Shown here: one piece after another, positions 48,005-57,524 of the stretch | Numbering within the stretch: the stretch's first letter is position 1 | Layout of the letters: each line of letters opens with the position of its first letter | Notes under the pieces: model-generated | What the model was told of the DNA's origin: nothing | Databases searched by the model: none | What the model saw: the letters and a program-made list of their open reading frames with translations, nothing else | From: Mangrovicoccus ximenensis | GTDB lineage: Bacteria; Pseudomonadota; Alphaproteobacteria; Rhodobacterales; Rhodobacteraceae | Direction of reading: 5' to 3' | Length of the DNA stretch: 64,000 bases | Assembly (NCBI RefSeq): GCF_003056725.1 | Contig: NZ_QBKZ01000014.1 | Span: 148,102 to 212,101 of the forward strand | Translations under genes and position numbers: made by a program

Positions 48005-49009
48005 TCACTCGGCAGCGGGAACGGAGGCGTTGGCGCGGACCTGGTCCATGATCTCGGCCCCGAGCGCCTCTTCGGCCTGCGGCCAGACCTCGGCGCGGAC
48101 CTTCTCCACCCAGGCGGCCTTCTCGGCCGGGGTCGGCACGATGTACTCCATCCCGGCCTCCTGCGCCTTGGCGATCCACTTCTCGTCCTCGGCCCGGGCA
48201 TTGGCGAATTGCGCGTCCATCACCGCCTGCGCGGCCTCTGCCACGACGGCCTGGTCCTCGGGCGCGAGCCCGTCCCATGTGGCCTCGTTCATCAGCAGCG
48301 AATAGGACGAGAAGTTGTGCGAGCTCTGGACGAAATAGTCGAGCTGGTCGCGGAAGTACTCGTAGTCCCAGTAGATGACGTTCGAGCTGTCGCCATCCAC
48401 GACGCCGGTCTGGATCGAGGTATAGACCTCGTTCCAGTCGATCGGCACCGCCTGGAAGCCCATCGCCTGCACGGTCTGCGGCAGCGGGAAGATCGGCTGC
48501 GAGCGCACGCGGATACCCTGCGCGCCCTCGACGGTGGTGGCGTGGCGCCCCTTGGTGGCGATGCCGCCGAAGCCTTCCGGGAAGGGGCCGAAATACTTCA
48601 GGCCCAGATCCTCGTAGACCGGGCCGATCACCTTGCGGATCCAGCCCTCGGGACCGAAGGAGGCGATGGCGTCCTCCCAGCCCAGCACCATGTAGGGGAT
48701 GTAGTTCACGCCGATGCGCTGGTCGTAGGAGGTCTGCGGCCAGGTGATCATCATCTGGATGTTGCCCTGCACGAGCTGGTCGAACAGCTCCTGCTGGCCG
48801 CCGAGCTCGCCCTGGTAGAAGACATCGACCTTGAGGCGGCCGCCGGAGCCCTCCTCGATCTGCTTGGCCCAGTCCTGCATGGCATGGCCGAGGACGGAGT
48901 CGCGGTCGCCCGCCTCGCTGGTCAGGACGAGCCGCTCGGCGGCATGGGCGGGCACCGCCAGCAGGGCGGCAAGGGCAAAGGTGGACAGGGCAGTATATCT
49001 GGTCATCAT
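48005..49009 (-). CDS. dctP: TRAP transporter substrate-binding protein (DctP)
   Basis: A 334-residue periplasmic protein with signal peptide (about residues 1-23, ending VPAHAAE). The arginine that binds the carboxylate of substrates is expected in GIRVRSQPIFPLPQTVQAMG, followed by IQTGVVDGDSSNVIYWDYEY. The ligand is therefore probably an organic acid or acidic sugar derivative. First gene of the operon dctP-dctQ-dctM-lyase-aldehyde dehydrogenase-FAD oxidase. An ATG one codon later (49006) is equally possible. Confidence 0.92.
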   Translation of the reverse strand: MMTRYTALSTFALAALLAVPAHAAERLVLTSEAGDRDSVLGHAMQDWAKQIEEGSGGRLKVDVFYQGELGGQQELFDQLVQGNIQMMITWPQTSYDQRIGVNYIPYMVLGWEDAIASFGPEGWIRKVIGPVYEDLGLKYFGPFPEGFGGIATKGRHATTVEGAQGIRVRSQPIFPLPQTVQAMGFQAVPIDWNEVYTSIQTGVVDGDSSNVIYWDYEYFRDQLDYFVQSSHNFSSYSLLMNEATWDGLAPEDQAVVAEAAQAVMDAQFANARAEDEKWIAKAQEAGMEYIVPTPAEKAAWVEKVRAEVWPQAEEALGAEIMDQVRANASVPAAE

Positions 49010-49356
49010 TCTCTCCCGTTGGCGATCTCGGTCGCGGCGCTCAGGCGCCTTGTGATTGGAAGGTGGTCCGCCGGAAGGCCCTGCTTCGGCAAACGAGAAT
49101 TGGCATGCCCCAGGCATAAGGCCCGGCTTATGCCGCTGGAGGAGCCGCCATGAAGCGGCGCACACGGAAACCATGTCCTGCCTCCGGCAAGGAGGCCTTT
49201 CCGGCATTCCTCTTGCGGCTACGCGAGGGAAAAATTGTGGCGCTGCCGCTCTGGACCGGGCTGACGCGGAAGCAACGCACGTCCCGTTGAAAGAAATCAC
49301 GTCATCCGTCATAGATGGGCGATGCAGAATTCCCTTGCCTGTCCCGGATGTCCCGA
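49010..49356. other. Divergent promoter region, dctP and lacI-type gene
   Basis: About 345 bp between the two divergent genes. It must hold promoters for both. I see a repeated CGTCAT (near 49300 and 49308) but no clear long palindrome. No gene is credible here. Confidence 0.4.
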
Positions 49357-50388
49357 ATGAAGCGCCCGACCATCACCGATGTCGCCGCGATGGCGGGGGT
49401 CAGCGTGGCCACCGTCGACCGGGTCCTCAGCGGCCGCGCCAAGGTGCGCGAGGAGACTGCACGCAAGGTGCATGCCGCGGCCGAGGAGGTCGGCTATCAC
49501 GGTGCCACCGCGATCCGCCACCGCATCATGGCCGACCGGCCCGAACTGAGGATCGGCATCGTGCTGCAGAAGGAACGCCACGCCTTCTACCAGTCCTTCC
49601 GCCAGGAATTCGAGGAGCAGGCCCGGGCCGTCGCCGCGCGCAACATCCGGCTCGACATCCGCTTCGCCCAGACCACGCGGCCGCAGGAACTGGCCGAGAT
49701 CTTGCGCAGCCTCAAGGGCCGGGTGCAGGCCGTCGTCGCCACCGGCATCGACCATCACGAGGTCACGGCGGCCGTTCTGGAGCTGAAGGAGGCCGGGATC
49801 CCGACCTATTCGCTGCTGTCCGACTTCGCGCAGGGCGTGCGGGAAAGCTACTTTGGTCTCAACAACTTGAAGGTTGGCCGGACGGCGGGCTGGCTGATCT
49901 CGAAGATCGCGCCCAAGCCGGGCAAGCTGGGCGTCTTCATCGGTGCCTACCGCTATCACGGCCACGAAATGCGCGAGACCGGAATGCGCAGCTTCTTCCG
50001 CGAGCTTGGCGGCGGCTTCGAGCTGCTGGAAACCCAGGTCAATCTCGAGACGCGCGAGCTGACATACGAGGCGACCTGCGACCTGCTCTCGCGCCATGAC
50101 GACCTGGTCGGGGTCTATGTCGCCGGGGGCGGCATGGAAGGCGCCATCGCCGCCTTCGAGGAGGCGCGCAGGCCCGGCAGCTACGCGCTTCTCGTCAACG
50201 AACTGACCCCGGAATCGCAGCGCGGCCTGCAGAAGGGCGTGGTCTCCATCGTCTTCGGCACGCCCGTCCGGCAGATCGTCGCCGAGCTTCTGGCCCTGGC
50301 CCAGGCGACCGAGGAGAACGGCATGGCCGCCACGCCAGGGCAGAAGTTCTTCACCCCGGAAATCTACACGCCCGAGTCCCTGACATGA
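49357..50388 (+). CDS. LacI-family regulator 1
   Basis: A 343-residue repressor-type protein. The helix-turn-helix is at residues 4-23 (TITDVAAMAGVSVATVDRVL), followed by the hinge and a periplasmic-binding-like domain (from about 55, LRIGIVLQKERHAFYQSF). I take 49357 as the start (MKRPTITDV); an ATG at 49348 would add three residues. It sits between the divergent TRAP operon and the ABC importer operon, and a perfect palindrome overlaps its stop codon, so it likely controls the importer. The effector is probably the imported sugar or cyclitol. Confidence 0.92.
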   Translation: MKRPTITDVAAMAGVSVATVDRVLSGRAKVREETARKVHAAAEEVGYHGATAIRHRIMADRPELRIGIVLQKERHAFYQSFRQEFEEQARAVAARNIRLDIRFAQTTRPQELAEILRSLKGRVQAVVATGIDHHEVTAAVLELKEAGIPTYSLLSDFAQGVRESYFGLNNLKVGRTAGWLISKIAPKPGKLGVFIGAYRYHGHEMRETGMRSFFRELGGGFELLETQVNLETRELTYEATCDLLSRHDDLVGVYVAGGGMEGAIAAFEEARRPGSYALLVNELTPESQRGLQKGVVSIVFGTPVRQIVAELLALAQATEENGMAATPGQKFFTPEIYTPESLT

Positions 50389-50402
50389 TGGAAAATCCAT
50401 CA
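50386..50402 (+). promoter_or_regulatory. Candidate LacI-type operator of the ABC/inositol operon
   Basis: TGATGGAAAATCCATCA is a perfect 7-bp inverted repeat with a 3-bp centre, a form and size usual for LacI-family operators. It overlaps the stop of the regulator gene and lies 210 bp upstream of the substrate-binding protein gene. Confidence 0.5.
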
Positions 50403-50611
50403 AGAAGCCTCATTTTCCTTCACGGATGAGGGGAAAGCGCGCGGCGGGCATGTTGACCGCGCAGCCGGATTCGGGGAATTTCCGGACAGCAGCGCAGAGG
50501 AGACGCTGCCGCGTTCCAGACCGATCTGCCCCGCCGACGCCGGATGCCTGCATCCGGTGCCCGGGACAGGCGTGCCGGTCCGGTTCGCTGACCCGGAGGA
50601 GCAACGACCAA

Positions 50612-51556
50612 ATGAAGACCTTCCTGATCACCACCGCCCTGGCGGCGACGCTCGGCACGGCTGCCGCAGCAGAGACCATCGGCGTCAGCATGTCCCGCTT
50701 CGACGACAACTGGCTGACCGTGCTGCGCAATGCCATGTCGGCAAAGGCGGATGCCTCGGACGACATCTCGATCCAGATCGAGGATGGCCGCGACGACGTC
50801 GCCCGCCAGCTCGACCAGGTGAAGAACTTCATCGCCACCGGCGTCGATGCGATCATCGTGAACCCGGTCGATACCTCGGCCACTCAGGCGCTGACCGCCG
50901 AGGCGGAGGCCGCGGGCGTGCCGCTGGTCTTCGTGAACCGGATGCCGGTGAACCTCGAGACGCTGCCCGACAACCAGGCCTTCGTCGGTTCGGATGAGCG
51001 CGACTCCGGCACGCTGGAGACCATCGCGGTCTGCGACCAGCTGGCGGCGGCGGGAAAGACCGAGGCCGACATCTACATCATGATGGGGATGCTCTCGAAC
51101 CAGGCGGCCGTGCAGCGCACGCAGGACATCCATGACGTGATCGACGGCGGCAAGTGCGCGGTCACGCTGAACATCATCGACAAGCAGACCGCCGAATGGC
51201 AGCGCGACACCGCGCAGGACCTGATGACCAACTGGCTGTCCTCGGGCACGCCTTTCGACGCGGTGATATCCAACAATGACGAGATGGCGATCGGCGCGAT
51301 CCAGGCGATCAAGGCGGCGGGCATCTCGATGGAGGACGTGGTGATCGGCGGGGTCGACGCGACCCAGGACGCGCTTCTGGCCATGGCGGCGGGCGAGCTT
51401 GACGTCACCGTGTTCCAGAACGCCGCCGGACAGGGCGAAGGTGCAATCGAGACTGCGCTGCAGCTTGCGCGCGGCGAGGAGGTCGACCGCACCGTCTGGG
51501 TGCCTTTCGAGCTCGTGACCCCGGAAAACATGCGCGACTACGTCGCCGCGAACTGA
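50612..51556 (+). CDS. Sugar/cyclitol ABC transporter, periplasmic binding protein
   Basis: A 314-residue type I periplasmic binding protein with signal peptide (about 1-20, ATLGTAAAAE). VNPVDTSATQALTAEAEAAG and VISNNDEMAIGAIQAIKAAG are typical of the ribose/xylose/inositol binding family. Start follows GGAGGAGC. It opens a seven-gene operon running to 57456. Given the IolG/IolE/IolH neighbours, myo-inositol or another cyclitol is the likely ligand. Confidence 0.92.
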   Translation: MKTFLITTALAATLGTAAAAETIGVSMSRFDDNWLTVLRNAMSAKADASDDISIQIEDGRDDVARQLDQVKNFIATGVDAIIVNPVDTSATQALTAEAEAAGVPLVFVNRMPVNLETLPDNQAFVGSDERDSGTLETIAVCDQLAAAGKTEADIYIMMGMLSNQAAVQRTQDIHDVIDGGKCAVTLNIIDKQTAEWQRDTAQDLMTNWLSSGTPFDAVISNNDEMAIGAIQAIKAAGISMEDVVIGGVDATQDALLAMAAGELDVTVFQNAAGQGEGAIETALQLARGEEVDRTVWVPFELVTPENMRDYVAAN

Positions 51557-51639
51557 GCGGCAATCCCAGCGGGCGGGCCGGTGCGGCCCGTCCTGACCGG
51601 CGCGCGGAGGCGCCGGACCCCAGTGGAGGAACTACGGAC

Positions 51640-52716
51640 ATGAGCGACACCGCGCACGGAATTGGCGGTCTGACTTTCGACGCCTCGAAACGGGACTGGC
51701 CGCCGGAGGCCGGGGTGGCCATCGCGCTGGTCCTGATCACTGCCGCCTTCGAGATCCTCGGCCGGATGCTTTATGGCGAGAGCTTCCTGTTCAACACCCG
51801 CGAAGGGGTGGAAGGGCTCTTCAACACCCAGCGGCTGCAGGTCATCATCCTGCAGGTCTCGATCATCGGGATCATCTCGCTGGGCGTGACCCAGGTGATC
51901 CTGACGGGGGGCATCGACCTCAGCTCCGGCTCGGTCGTGGCCATGACCGCGATGATCGCCATGAGCTTCGCCCAAGTCGGCGACATCAACGGCATCCCGA
52001 ACAGCCGCGCGGTGTTCTTCGATAGCGGCTGGGTCAACCTGCCGGTGATCCTGCCGGTCCTGATCGCGCTGGCCGTCGGCCTCTGCGCAGGTCTCGTGAA
52101 CGGCGCCTTCGTCGCCTATACCGGCATCCCGCCCTTCATCGCCACGCTGGGCATGATGGTCGCCGCCCGTGGCGCGGCGCAGTGGTGGACCGCAGGCCAG
52201 CCTGTCAGCTTCCCGACCGAGAGCTATGCCGCGATCGGCGGCGGCATGATGCCGGTGGCGATCTTCGTCGGCCTTGCCATCCTGTTCCACCTGATCCTGA
52301 AATACACCGTCTACGGCAAGCACACCTATGCGATCGGCTCGAACGAGGCGGCGGCGCGCATGTCCGGCATCAATGTCCGCCGCCACAAGCTGATGGTCTA
52401 TGCCATGGCCGGGCTCCTGACCGGGATCGCCGCGCTGGTGCTGAGCTCGAAAAACCTGACGGCGCAATCCGGCATGGGGCTGATGTACGAACTCGACGCC
52501 ATCGCCATGGCAGTGATCGGGGGGATTTCCCTGCAGGGCGGCCGCGGATCGGTGCTGGGCACGGTGCTGGGCGCGCTGATCTTCGGGGTGATCATCTCCG
52601 GGTTCACCTTCCTGAAGCTCGACGCCTACTACCAGGAAATGGTCAAGGGCACGATCATCGTCGGCGCCGTGATCCTCGACCAGTGGCGCCAGAACCGCGT
52701 CGCGAAAAAGATGTGA
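51640..52716 (+). CDS. Sugar/cyclitol ABC transporter, permease
   Basis: A 358-residue membrane protein of the RbsC/FrcC type with about ten helices. SLGVTQVILTGGIDLSSGSV and ASSYT-free EAAARMSGINVRRHKLMVYA (the EAA loop that docks the ATPase) and GGISLQGGRGSVLGTVLGAL are family motifs. Located 83 bp after the binding protein gene and 11 bp before the ATPase gene. Confidence 0.93.
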   Translation: MSDTAHGIGGLTFDASKRDWPPEAGVAIALVLITAAFEILGRMLYGESFLFNTREGVEGLFNTQRLQVIILQVSIIGIISLGVTQVILTGGIDLSSGSVVAMTAMIAMSFAQVGDINGIPNSRAVFFDSGWVNLPVILPVLIALAVGLCAGLVNGAFVAYTGIPPFIATLGMMVAARGAAQWWTAGQPVSFPTESYAAIGGGMMPVAIFVGLAILFHLILKYTVYGKHTYAIGSNEAAARMSGINVRRHKLMVYAMAGLLTGIAALVLSSKNLTAQSGMGLMYELDAIAMAVIGGISLQGGRGSVLGTVLGALIFGVIISGFTFLKLDAYYQEMVKGTIIVGAVILDQWRQNRVAKKM

Positions 52717-52727
52717 GGAGAGGACAG

Positions 52728-53555
52728 ATGAGCGATATCCAGACCAACATCTCGGCTGCGGACGTGAACCATGTCGACGGCCATCCGGGCAAGGTGATCC
52801 TGCGCACCGAAGGGCTCACCAAGCATTATGGCGGCGTCCACGCGCTGGTCGATTGCGACTTCGAGATCCGCAAGGGCGAGCATGTCGCGATCATGGGCGA
52901 CAACGGCGCGGGCAAATCGACCTTCGTCCGCCAGATCACCGCGGTGGAGCAGAAGACCTCCGGCAAGATCTGGTTCGACGGCGCCTATCGCGACTTCGGC
53001 GGGCCCTTGGAGGCGCGCGAGGCCGGGATCGAGACCGTGTTCCAGAACCTGGCCCTGGCCGACCACCTCGACGTGCCCGACAACCTGTTTCTCGGCCGCG
53101 AGAAGGTGCTGTTCAATCTCGGGCCGTTCTCGATCCTCGACTACAAGGGCATGCGCGAGGCGACGCTGCGCGGGCTGGAGAAGACCGGGGTGAAGATCCC
53201 CAACATCAACAACACGATCCAGTACATGTCCGGGGGCCAGCGGCAATGCGTGGCGATCGCCCGCACCGCGACCTTCCATTCGAAGCTGACCATCATGGAC
53301 GAACCCACCGCCGCGCTCGGCGTGCAGGAGACCGCGCAGGTCGAGAACATCATCCGCACGCTGAAGGAGCAGGGCGAGCCGCTGATCCTGATCAGCCACA
53401 ACATGCGCCAGGTGATGGAGCTCTGCGACCGGATCGTGGTCTGGCGGCGCGGGCGCGTCTGCGCCAACCTCAATGTCGCCGAGACCACCGGCGAGGAGGT
53501 CGTCGCCTATATCACCGGCGCGAAGACCCAGGCGCAGTATTCCAGCGCCGCCTGA
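52728..53555 (+). CDS. Sugar/cyclitol ABC transporter, ATP-binding protein (single domain)
   Basis: A 275-residue ATPase: Walker A MGDNGAGKSTF (about residue 61), Q-loop FQNLALADHLDVPDN, signature YMSGGQRQCVAIARTA, Walker B LTIMDEPTAALG and switch His in LILISHNMR. It has one nucleotide-binding domain, whereas RbsA/MglA/IatA proteins have two fused; this is the FrcA-like half-size type that must dimerise. Confidence 0.93.
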   Translation: MSDIQTNISAADVNHVDGHPGKVILRTEGLTKHYGGVHALVDCDFEIRKGEHVAIMGDNGAGKSTFVRQITAVEQKTSGKIWFDGAYRDFGGPLEAREAGIETVFQNLALADHLDVPDNLFLGREKVLFNLGPFSILDYKGMREATLRGLEKTGVKIPNINNTIQYMSGGQRQCVAIARTATFHSKLTIMDEPTAALGVQETAQVENIIRTLKEQGEPLILISHNMRQVMELCDRIVVWRRGRVCANLNVAETTGEEVVAYITGAKTQAQYSSAA

Positions 53556-53677
53556 CCCGGCCGGCGCCCCGCCCGGGGGCGCCCCTCCCGACCCCGCAGA
53601 TCCCCTGCCACCCCTTCCGGGGGACCGGCGGAGCTCTGCCCGACGACAGCCAGGCCCCCGGGCCGCAAGGACCCAAG

Positions 53678-54574
53678 ATGAAACACACGCTTGACCCGCA
53701 CATGATCCGCCACCTGTCCCTCGAGGACACGGTGCGCAAGGTCGCCGAGCTCGGCTACGACCATGTCGAGATGTCGCCCCGCCCGGATTTCTTCAGCTGG
53801 TGGACCCGGCCGAAGCTCTATCCGGAGAAGATCCGCAGCTTCAAGCAGGCGCTGAAGGACAACAATGTCGGTCTCGCCACCATCCAGCCGATGTACCGCT
53901 GGGCCTCGCCCTACCCGGACGAATGGGAGATGGCGATCGGCAACTGGAAGCGCGCCATCGAGCTCGCCGTCGAGCTGGAATGCCCGATGTTCGTCTCGGA
54001 ATTCGGCCGCGGCGGCTCGCCGAACCGCTCGCTGAACGACCGCTCGGGGCTGCACCGGCCCGAGACCTGCGAGGGCCAGTTCTTCCGCGCCATGGACATA
54101 CTGGTGCCGCTCCTCGAGCGCGAGGGCATCAAGCTGTCGCTCGAGGCGCATCCCGAGGACTGGGTCGAGGAGATCGCCCCGGCCATCGACATCATAAAGA
54201 CAATCAACTCGCCGATGGTCCGCGCCTCGTTCATCGCGCCGCACACGTTCTTTTACGGGCCGGACATGGTGGCGAACCTGAAGGCGACCGAAGGGCTGCT
54301 GGAGCATGTGCGCCTCGCGGACACCTATGACCACAACAAGTCGTCGGAGCTGCGCTACATCGTCAACCCGCCGGAATCCAAGGTCCGGGTGCACCAGCAC
54401 CTGGATTACGGCCAGGGCGAGATCGACTGGGACACGTTCTTCGCGACGCTGGCGGAGATGAAGTTCGACGGCGTGCTGTCGAACTGCGTCTTCGCCTGGG
54501 AGGACCGCGCCGAGGACAGCGCCCGCTTCATGCTCTCCGAGACCCGCCGCTATGTCGGCAAGCATTTCAACTGA
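53678..54574 (+). CDS. IolH-like sugar phosphate isomerase/epimerase
   Basis: A 298-residue TIM-barrel protein of the AP-endonuclease-2/xylose-isomerase-like fold. [40 protein letters not shown] and [20 protein letters not shown] resemble IolH proteins found in inositol operons; metal ligands are likely the Glu and His in these segments. The specific reaction is not established for the family. Fourth gene of the operon, 10 bp before the dehydrogenase. Confidence 0.82.
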   Translation: MKHTLDPHMIRHLSLEDTVRKVAELGYDHVEMSPRPDFFSWWTRPKLYPEKIRSFKQALKDNNVGLATIQPMYRWASPYPDEWEMAIGNWKRAIELAVELECPMFVSEFGRGGSPNRSLNDRSGLHRPETCEGQFFRAMDILVPLLEREGIKLSLEAHPEDWVEEIAPAIDIIKTINSPMVRASFIAPHTFFYGPDMVANLKATEGLLEHVRLADTYDHNKSSELRYIVNPPESKVRVHQHLDYGQGEIDWDTFFATLAEMKFDGVLSNCVFAWEDRAEDSARFMLSETRRYVGKHFN

Positions 54575-54584
54575 GGCAATCCCC

Positions 54585-55631
54585 ATGACCATCGCCCAGA
54601 CCATCACCGCCCCCGCAACCACCCGCACGCTGCGCGTCGGCGTCATCGGCACCGGCATGATCGGCCGCGACCACACCCGCCGCCTGGCGCAGGTGCTGGC
54701 CGGCGCCACCGTCACCGGCCTCTACGACTATAGCGCGGAGGCCGCCGCCGCGGTGCAAGCCGACCTTGCCCCCTCTGCAACCGTCTTCGCCACCGGCGAG
54801 GAACTGATCGCCTCCCCGGAGGTCGATGCCGTGCTGGTGACCTCGCCCGGCTTTACCCACGAGGCCTATGTCCTGGAAGCCATCGCCGCCGGCAAGCCCT
54901 GCTTCTGCGAGAAGCCGCTGGCCACCACCGCCGAGGGGGCCCGACGCATCGTCGAGGCCGAGACCGCGCATGGGACGCGGCTGGTGCAGGTCGGGTTCAT
55001 GCGCCGCTACGACGTCGGCTACCGGATGCTGAAGGAGGTCGTGGACAGCCGGATCGGCCAGCCGCTGATGGTCCATGCCGCCCATCGCAACCCCTCCGTT
55101 CCGGAACAGTACGTCACGCCGATGGCGATCCACGACACGTTGATCCACGAGATCGACGTGTTCCGCTGGCTCCTCGACGACGATTATGTCTCCGCGCAGG
55201 TGATCTTTCCCCGCGCGACCTCGGCCAGCCATGCCGCGCTGAAGGACCCGCAGATCATCCTGCTGGAGACCGCCAAGGGCATCCGCATCGATGTCGAGGT
55301 CTTCGTGAACTGCAAGTACGGCTACGACATCCAGTGCCAGGTCGTCGGCGAGGAGGGGCTGGCGAACCTGCCCGAGCCGATGTCGATCACCATGCGCAAG
55401 GATGCGTCGCTGCAGAACCCTATCCTGACCGACTGGAAGGACCGCTTCGTCGCCTCCTACGATGTCGAGCTGCAGGACTGGATCGCCGCCGCGCTCGCCG
55501 GCACCGCCTCCGGCCCCTCGGCCTGGGACGGCTATGCCGCTGCGGTCACGTCCGACGCCTGCGTCGAGGCGCAGGAAGCCGACGGAATCGTCAAGATCGA
55601 TCTGCCCGCCCGCCCCGCCCTTTACGCATGA
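54585..55631 (+). CDS. Inositol 2-dehydrogenase-like oxidoreductase (Gfo/Idh/MocA)
   Basis: A 348-residue NAD(P)-dependent dehydrogenase. The Rossmann motif [13 protein letters not shown] (about residues 19-31), [17 protein letters not shown] with the conserved EKP lysine, and [15 protein letters not shown] with the catalytic Asp/His pair are as in IolG/IdhA. It likely oxidises an inositol or related cyclitol taken up by the adjacent importer. Stop codon overlaps an ATG at 55628. Confidence 0.88.
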   Translation: MTIAQTITAPATTRTLRVGVIGTGMIGRDHTRRLAQVLAGATVTGLYDYSAEAAAAVQADLAPSATVFATGEELIASPEVDAVLVTSPGFTHEAYVLEAIAAGKPCFCEKPLATTAEGARRIVEAETAHGTRLVQVGFMRRYDVGYRMLKEVVDSRIGQPLMVHAAHRNPSVPEQYVTPMAIHDTLIHEIDVFRWLLDDDYVSAQVIFPRATSASHAALKDPQIILLETAKGIRIDVEVFVNCKYGYDIQCQVVGEEGLANLPEPMSITMRKDASLQNPILTDWKDRFVASYDVELQDWIAAALAGTASGPSAWDGYAAAVTSDACVEAQEADGIVKIDLPARPALYA

Positions 55632-55639
55632 GGTTCCTC

Positions 55640-56440
55640 ATGGATATCGCCATCAACCACATCTGCGCGCCCGGGCTTCCGCTCGAAGAGTTCTTCGCCA
55701 TGGTCAAGCGGCTCGGCTCTTGCAAGGTCGAGATCCGCAACGACATTCCCGACACGGTGAACACGCACCAGCCCGGCGACGTGCGCCGCGCGGCCGAGGC
55801 GGCCGGGGTCGAGATCCTGTCGATCAACGCGCTCTACCCGTTCAATGTCTGGTCGGGCGACCTGCCGGAGCGCGCGGTGGCCATGGCCGACTACGCCGCC
55901 GCATGCGGGGCGAAGGCGCTGGTGCTCTGCCCGCTCAATGACGGCACGCCGGTCCCCGAGGCCGACACGACCGATGCGCTGAAGGCGCTGGCCCCGATCC
56001 TGCGCGAGCGCGGCCTGACCGGGCTGGTGGAGCCGCTGGGCTTCCCTGTTTCCTCGATGCGGAAGAAAGCCACCGCCATCGCCTGCATCAAGGCGGCGGG
56101 CGGCGAGGACGTCTACAAGCTCATGCACGACACCTTCCACCACCACCTCGCGGGCGAGACGGAGTTCTTTCCCGAAATGACCGGGCTCGTGCACATCTCG
56201 GGCGTCGTGGACCCGGAGGTGGCAGTCGAAGACATGCTCGACGCCCACCGCATCCTCGTCGACGGCAAGGACCGGCTGGAGAACATCCCGCAGATCCGCC
56301 GCCTCATCGACCTCGGCTACACCGGCCCCTTCTCCTTCGAGCCCTTCTCCGAGGATCACTGGTCGCTGCCCGCCCCCGAGGCCGCGCTGAAGGACAGCAT
56401 CGCCTACGTGACCGAGGCCGTCGCCACGGCCGAGGCCTGA
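55640..56440 (+). CDS. IolI-like TIM-barrel isomerase
   Basis: A 266-residue xylose-isomerase-like protein, MDIAINHICAPGLPLEEFFA to DLGYTGPFSFEPFSEDHW. Metal ligands are probable in LVEPLGFP, KLMHDTFHHH and FSFEPF. In inositol loci such proteins act as inosose isomerases (IolI type). I choose 55640 because GAGG sits 6 bases upstream of it; the ATG at 55628, which overlaps the previous stop, has no ribosome site. Confidence 0.8.
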   Translation: MDIAINHICAPGLPLEEFFAMVKRLGSCKVEIRNDIPDTVNTHQPGDVRRAAEAAGVEILSINALYPFNVWSGDLPERAVAMADYAAACGAKALVLCPLNDGTPVPEADTTDALKALAPILRERGLTGLVEPLGFPVSSMRKKATAIACIKAAGGEDVYKLMHDTFHHHLAGETEFFPEMTGLVHISGVVDPEVAVEDMLDAHRILVDGKDRLENIPQIRRLIDLGYTGPFSFEPFSEDHWSLPAPEAALKDSIAYVTEAVATAEA

Positions 56441-56547
56441 CCTCCCGGGGGCGTCCCCATCCCTCTGGCGCCCCTGCTCCCCGGGTGCCGCGTCCCTCTT
56501 CCCTGCGCGGCACCCGGCCCTTTCCACCCCCGATCCCGGTGAGCATC

Positions 56548-57456
56548 ATGATCCTGTTCGGCACCAACCCCATCGCCTGGTCCAATGACGACGACTGGTC
56601 GATCGGCGACCACCTGAGCCTCGAGGACTGCCTGTCCGACTGCCGCAAGATCGGCTTCGAAGGCATCGAAAAGGGCCACAAGATGCCCGATGACGGCCCC
56701 GCGCTGAAGGCGGCGCTCGAAGCCTACGGGCTGAGATTTGCCGCCGGCTGGTTCTCGACGAACATCCTTGCCAATGACATCGCCACCGAGGTGGCGCGGC
56801 TGCGCGGCTGGATCGCCTTCACCAAGGCGGCGTGCGGCAGCCACATCAATGCCTGCGAATGCTCGAACACTGTCCATGGCAACGACGCCGTCGCGGTGAA
56901 CGACCGCCCGGTGATGTCGGATGCCGACTGGGACCGCTTCTCGACAGGCTACGAGGAGCTGAGCCGCGTCGCGCATGAGGAAGGCGTGGCGATGGGCTAT
57001 CACCACCACATGGGCACGATCATCGAGTCCGGCGCCGATATCGACCGCTTCATGGCGATGGCGGGGCCGCATACCCGGCTCCTGCTCGATACCGGCCATG
57101 CTTGGTTCGGAGGCTCGGACCCGGCCGCGCTGGCCGCAAAGTACATGGACCGCGTCACCCATATCCACTGCAAGAACGTCCGCCCGGCGATTGCGAAGAT
57201 GGTGCGCGACGAGGGGCTGAGCTTCCTCGAGGGCGTGCGCCGCGGCGCCTTCACCGTGCCGGGCGACGCGGAGGGCGCGGTCGATTTCGAGCCGGTCCTG
57301 GCAGAGGCCGCGAGGGCGGGCTATTCCGGCTGGATCGTCATCGAAGCTGAGCAGGACAGCGCCGTGCGCGAGCCGTTCCGCTACCAGAATCTCGGGCTGA
57401 AGACGCTGAAGGCGCTTTCCGCCACGGTCGGGCTGATCGAGACCGCCGCCGCCTGA
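56548..57456 (+). CDS. iolE: Inosose dehydratase
   Basis: IolE (302 residues) dehydrates scyllo-inosose in inositol catabolism. ILFGTNPIAWSNDDDWSIGD at the N-terminus, AMGYHHHMGTIIESGADIDR, LLLDTGHAWFGGSDPAALAA and HIHCKNVRP are characteristic, with the metal-binding Glu/Asp/His residues in place. Last gene of the first cassette, 107 bp after the IolI-like gene. iolB, iolC and iolD are not in the window. Confidence 0.92.
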   Translation: MILFGTNPIAWSNDDDWSIGDHLSLEDCLSDCRKIGFEGIEKGHKMPDDGPALKAALEAYGLRFAAGWFSTNILANDIATEVARLRGWIAFTKAACGSHINACECSNTVHGNDAVAVNDRPVMSDADWDRFSTGYEELSRVAHEEGVAMGYHHHMGTIIESGADIDRFMAMAGPHTRLLLDTGHAWFGGSDPAALAAKYMDRVTHIHCKNVRPAIAKMVRDEGLSFLEGVRRGAFTVPGDAEGAVDFEPVLAEAARAGYSGWIVIEAEQDSAVREPFRYQNLGLKTLKALSATVGLIETAAA

Positions 57457-57524
57457 CCCGCCCCGCCGTCATGGACACGGCCCTCTCCGCCCCGCCTGTG
57501 CGGGGCGTCCTGCCTTCCGGGGGA

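Noticed and set aside
57478-57512. GCCCCGC/GCGGGGC hairpin between iolE and regulator 2 as a terminator
   Set aside because: No T-run on either strand; it may still help termination of the convergent genes but I cannot support it.
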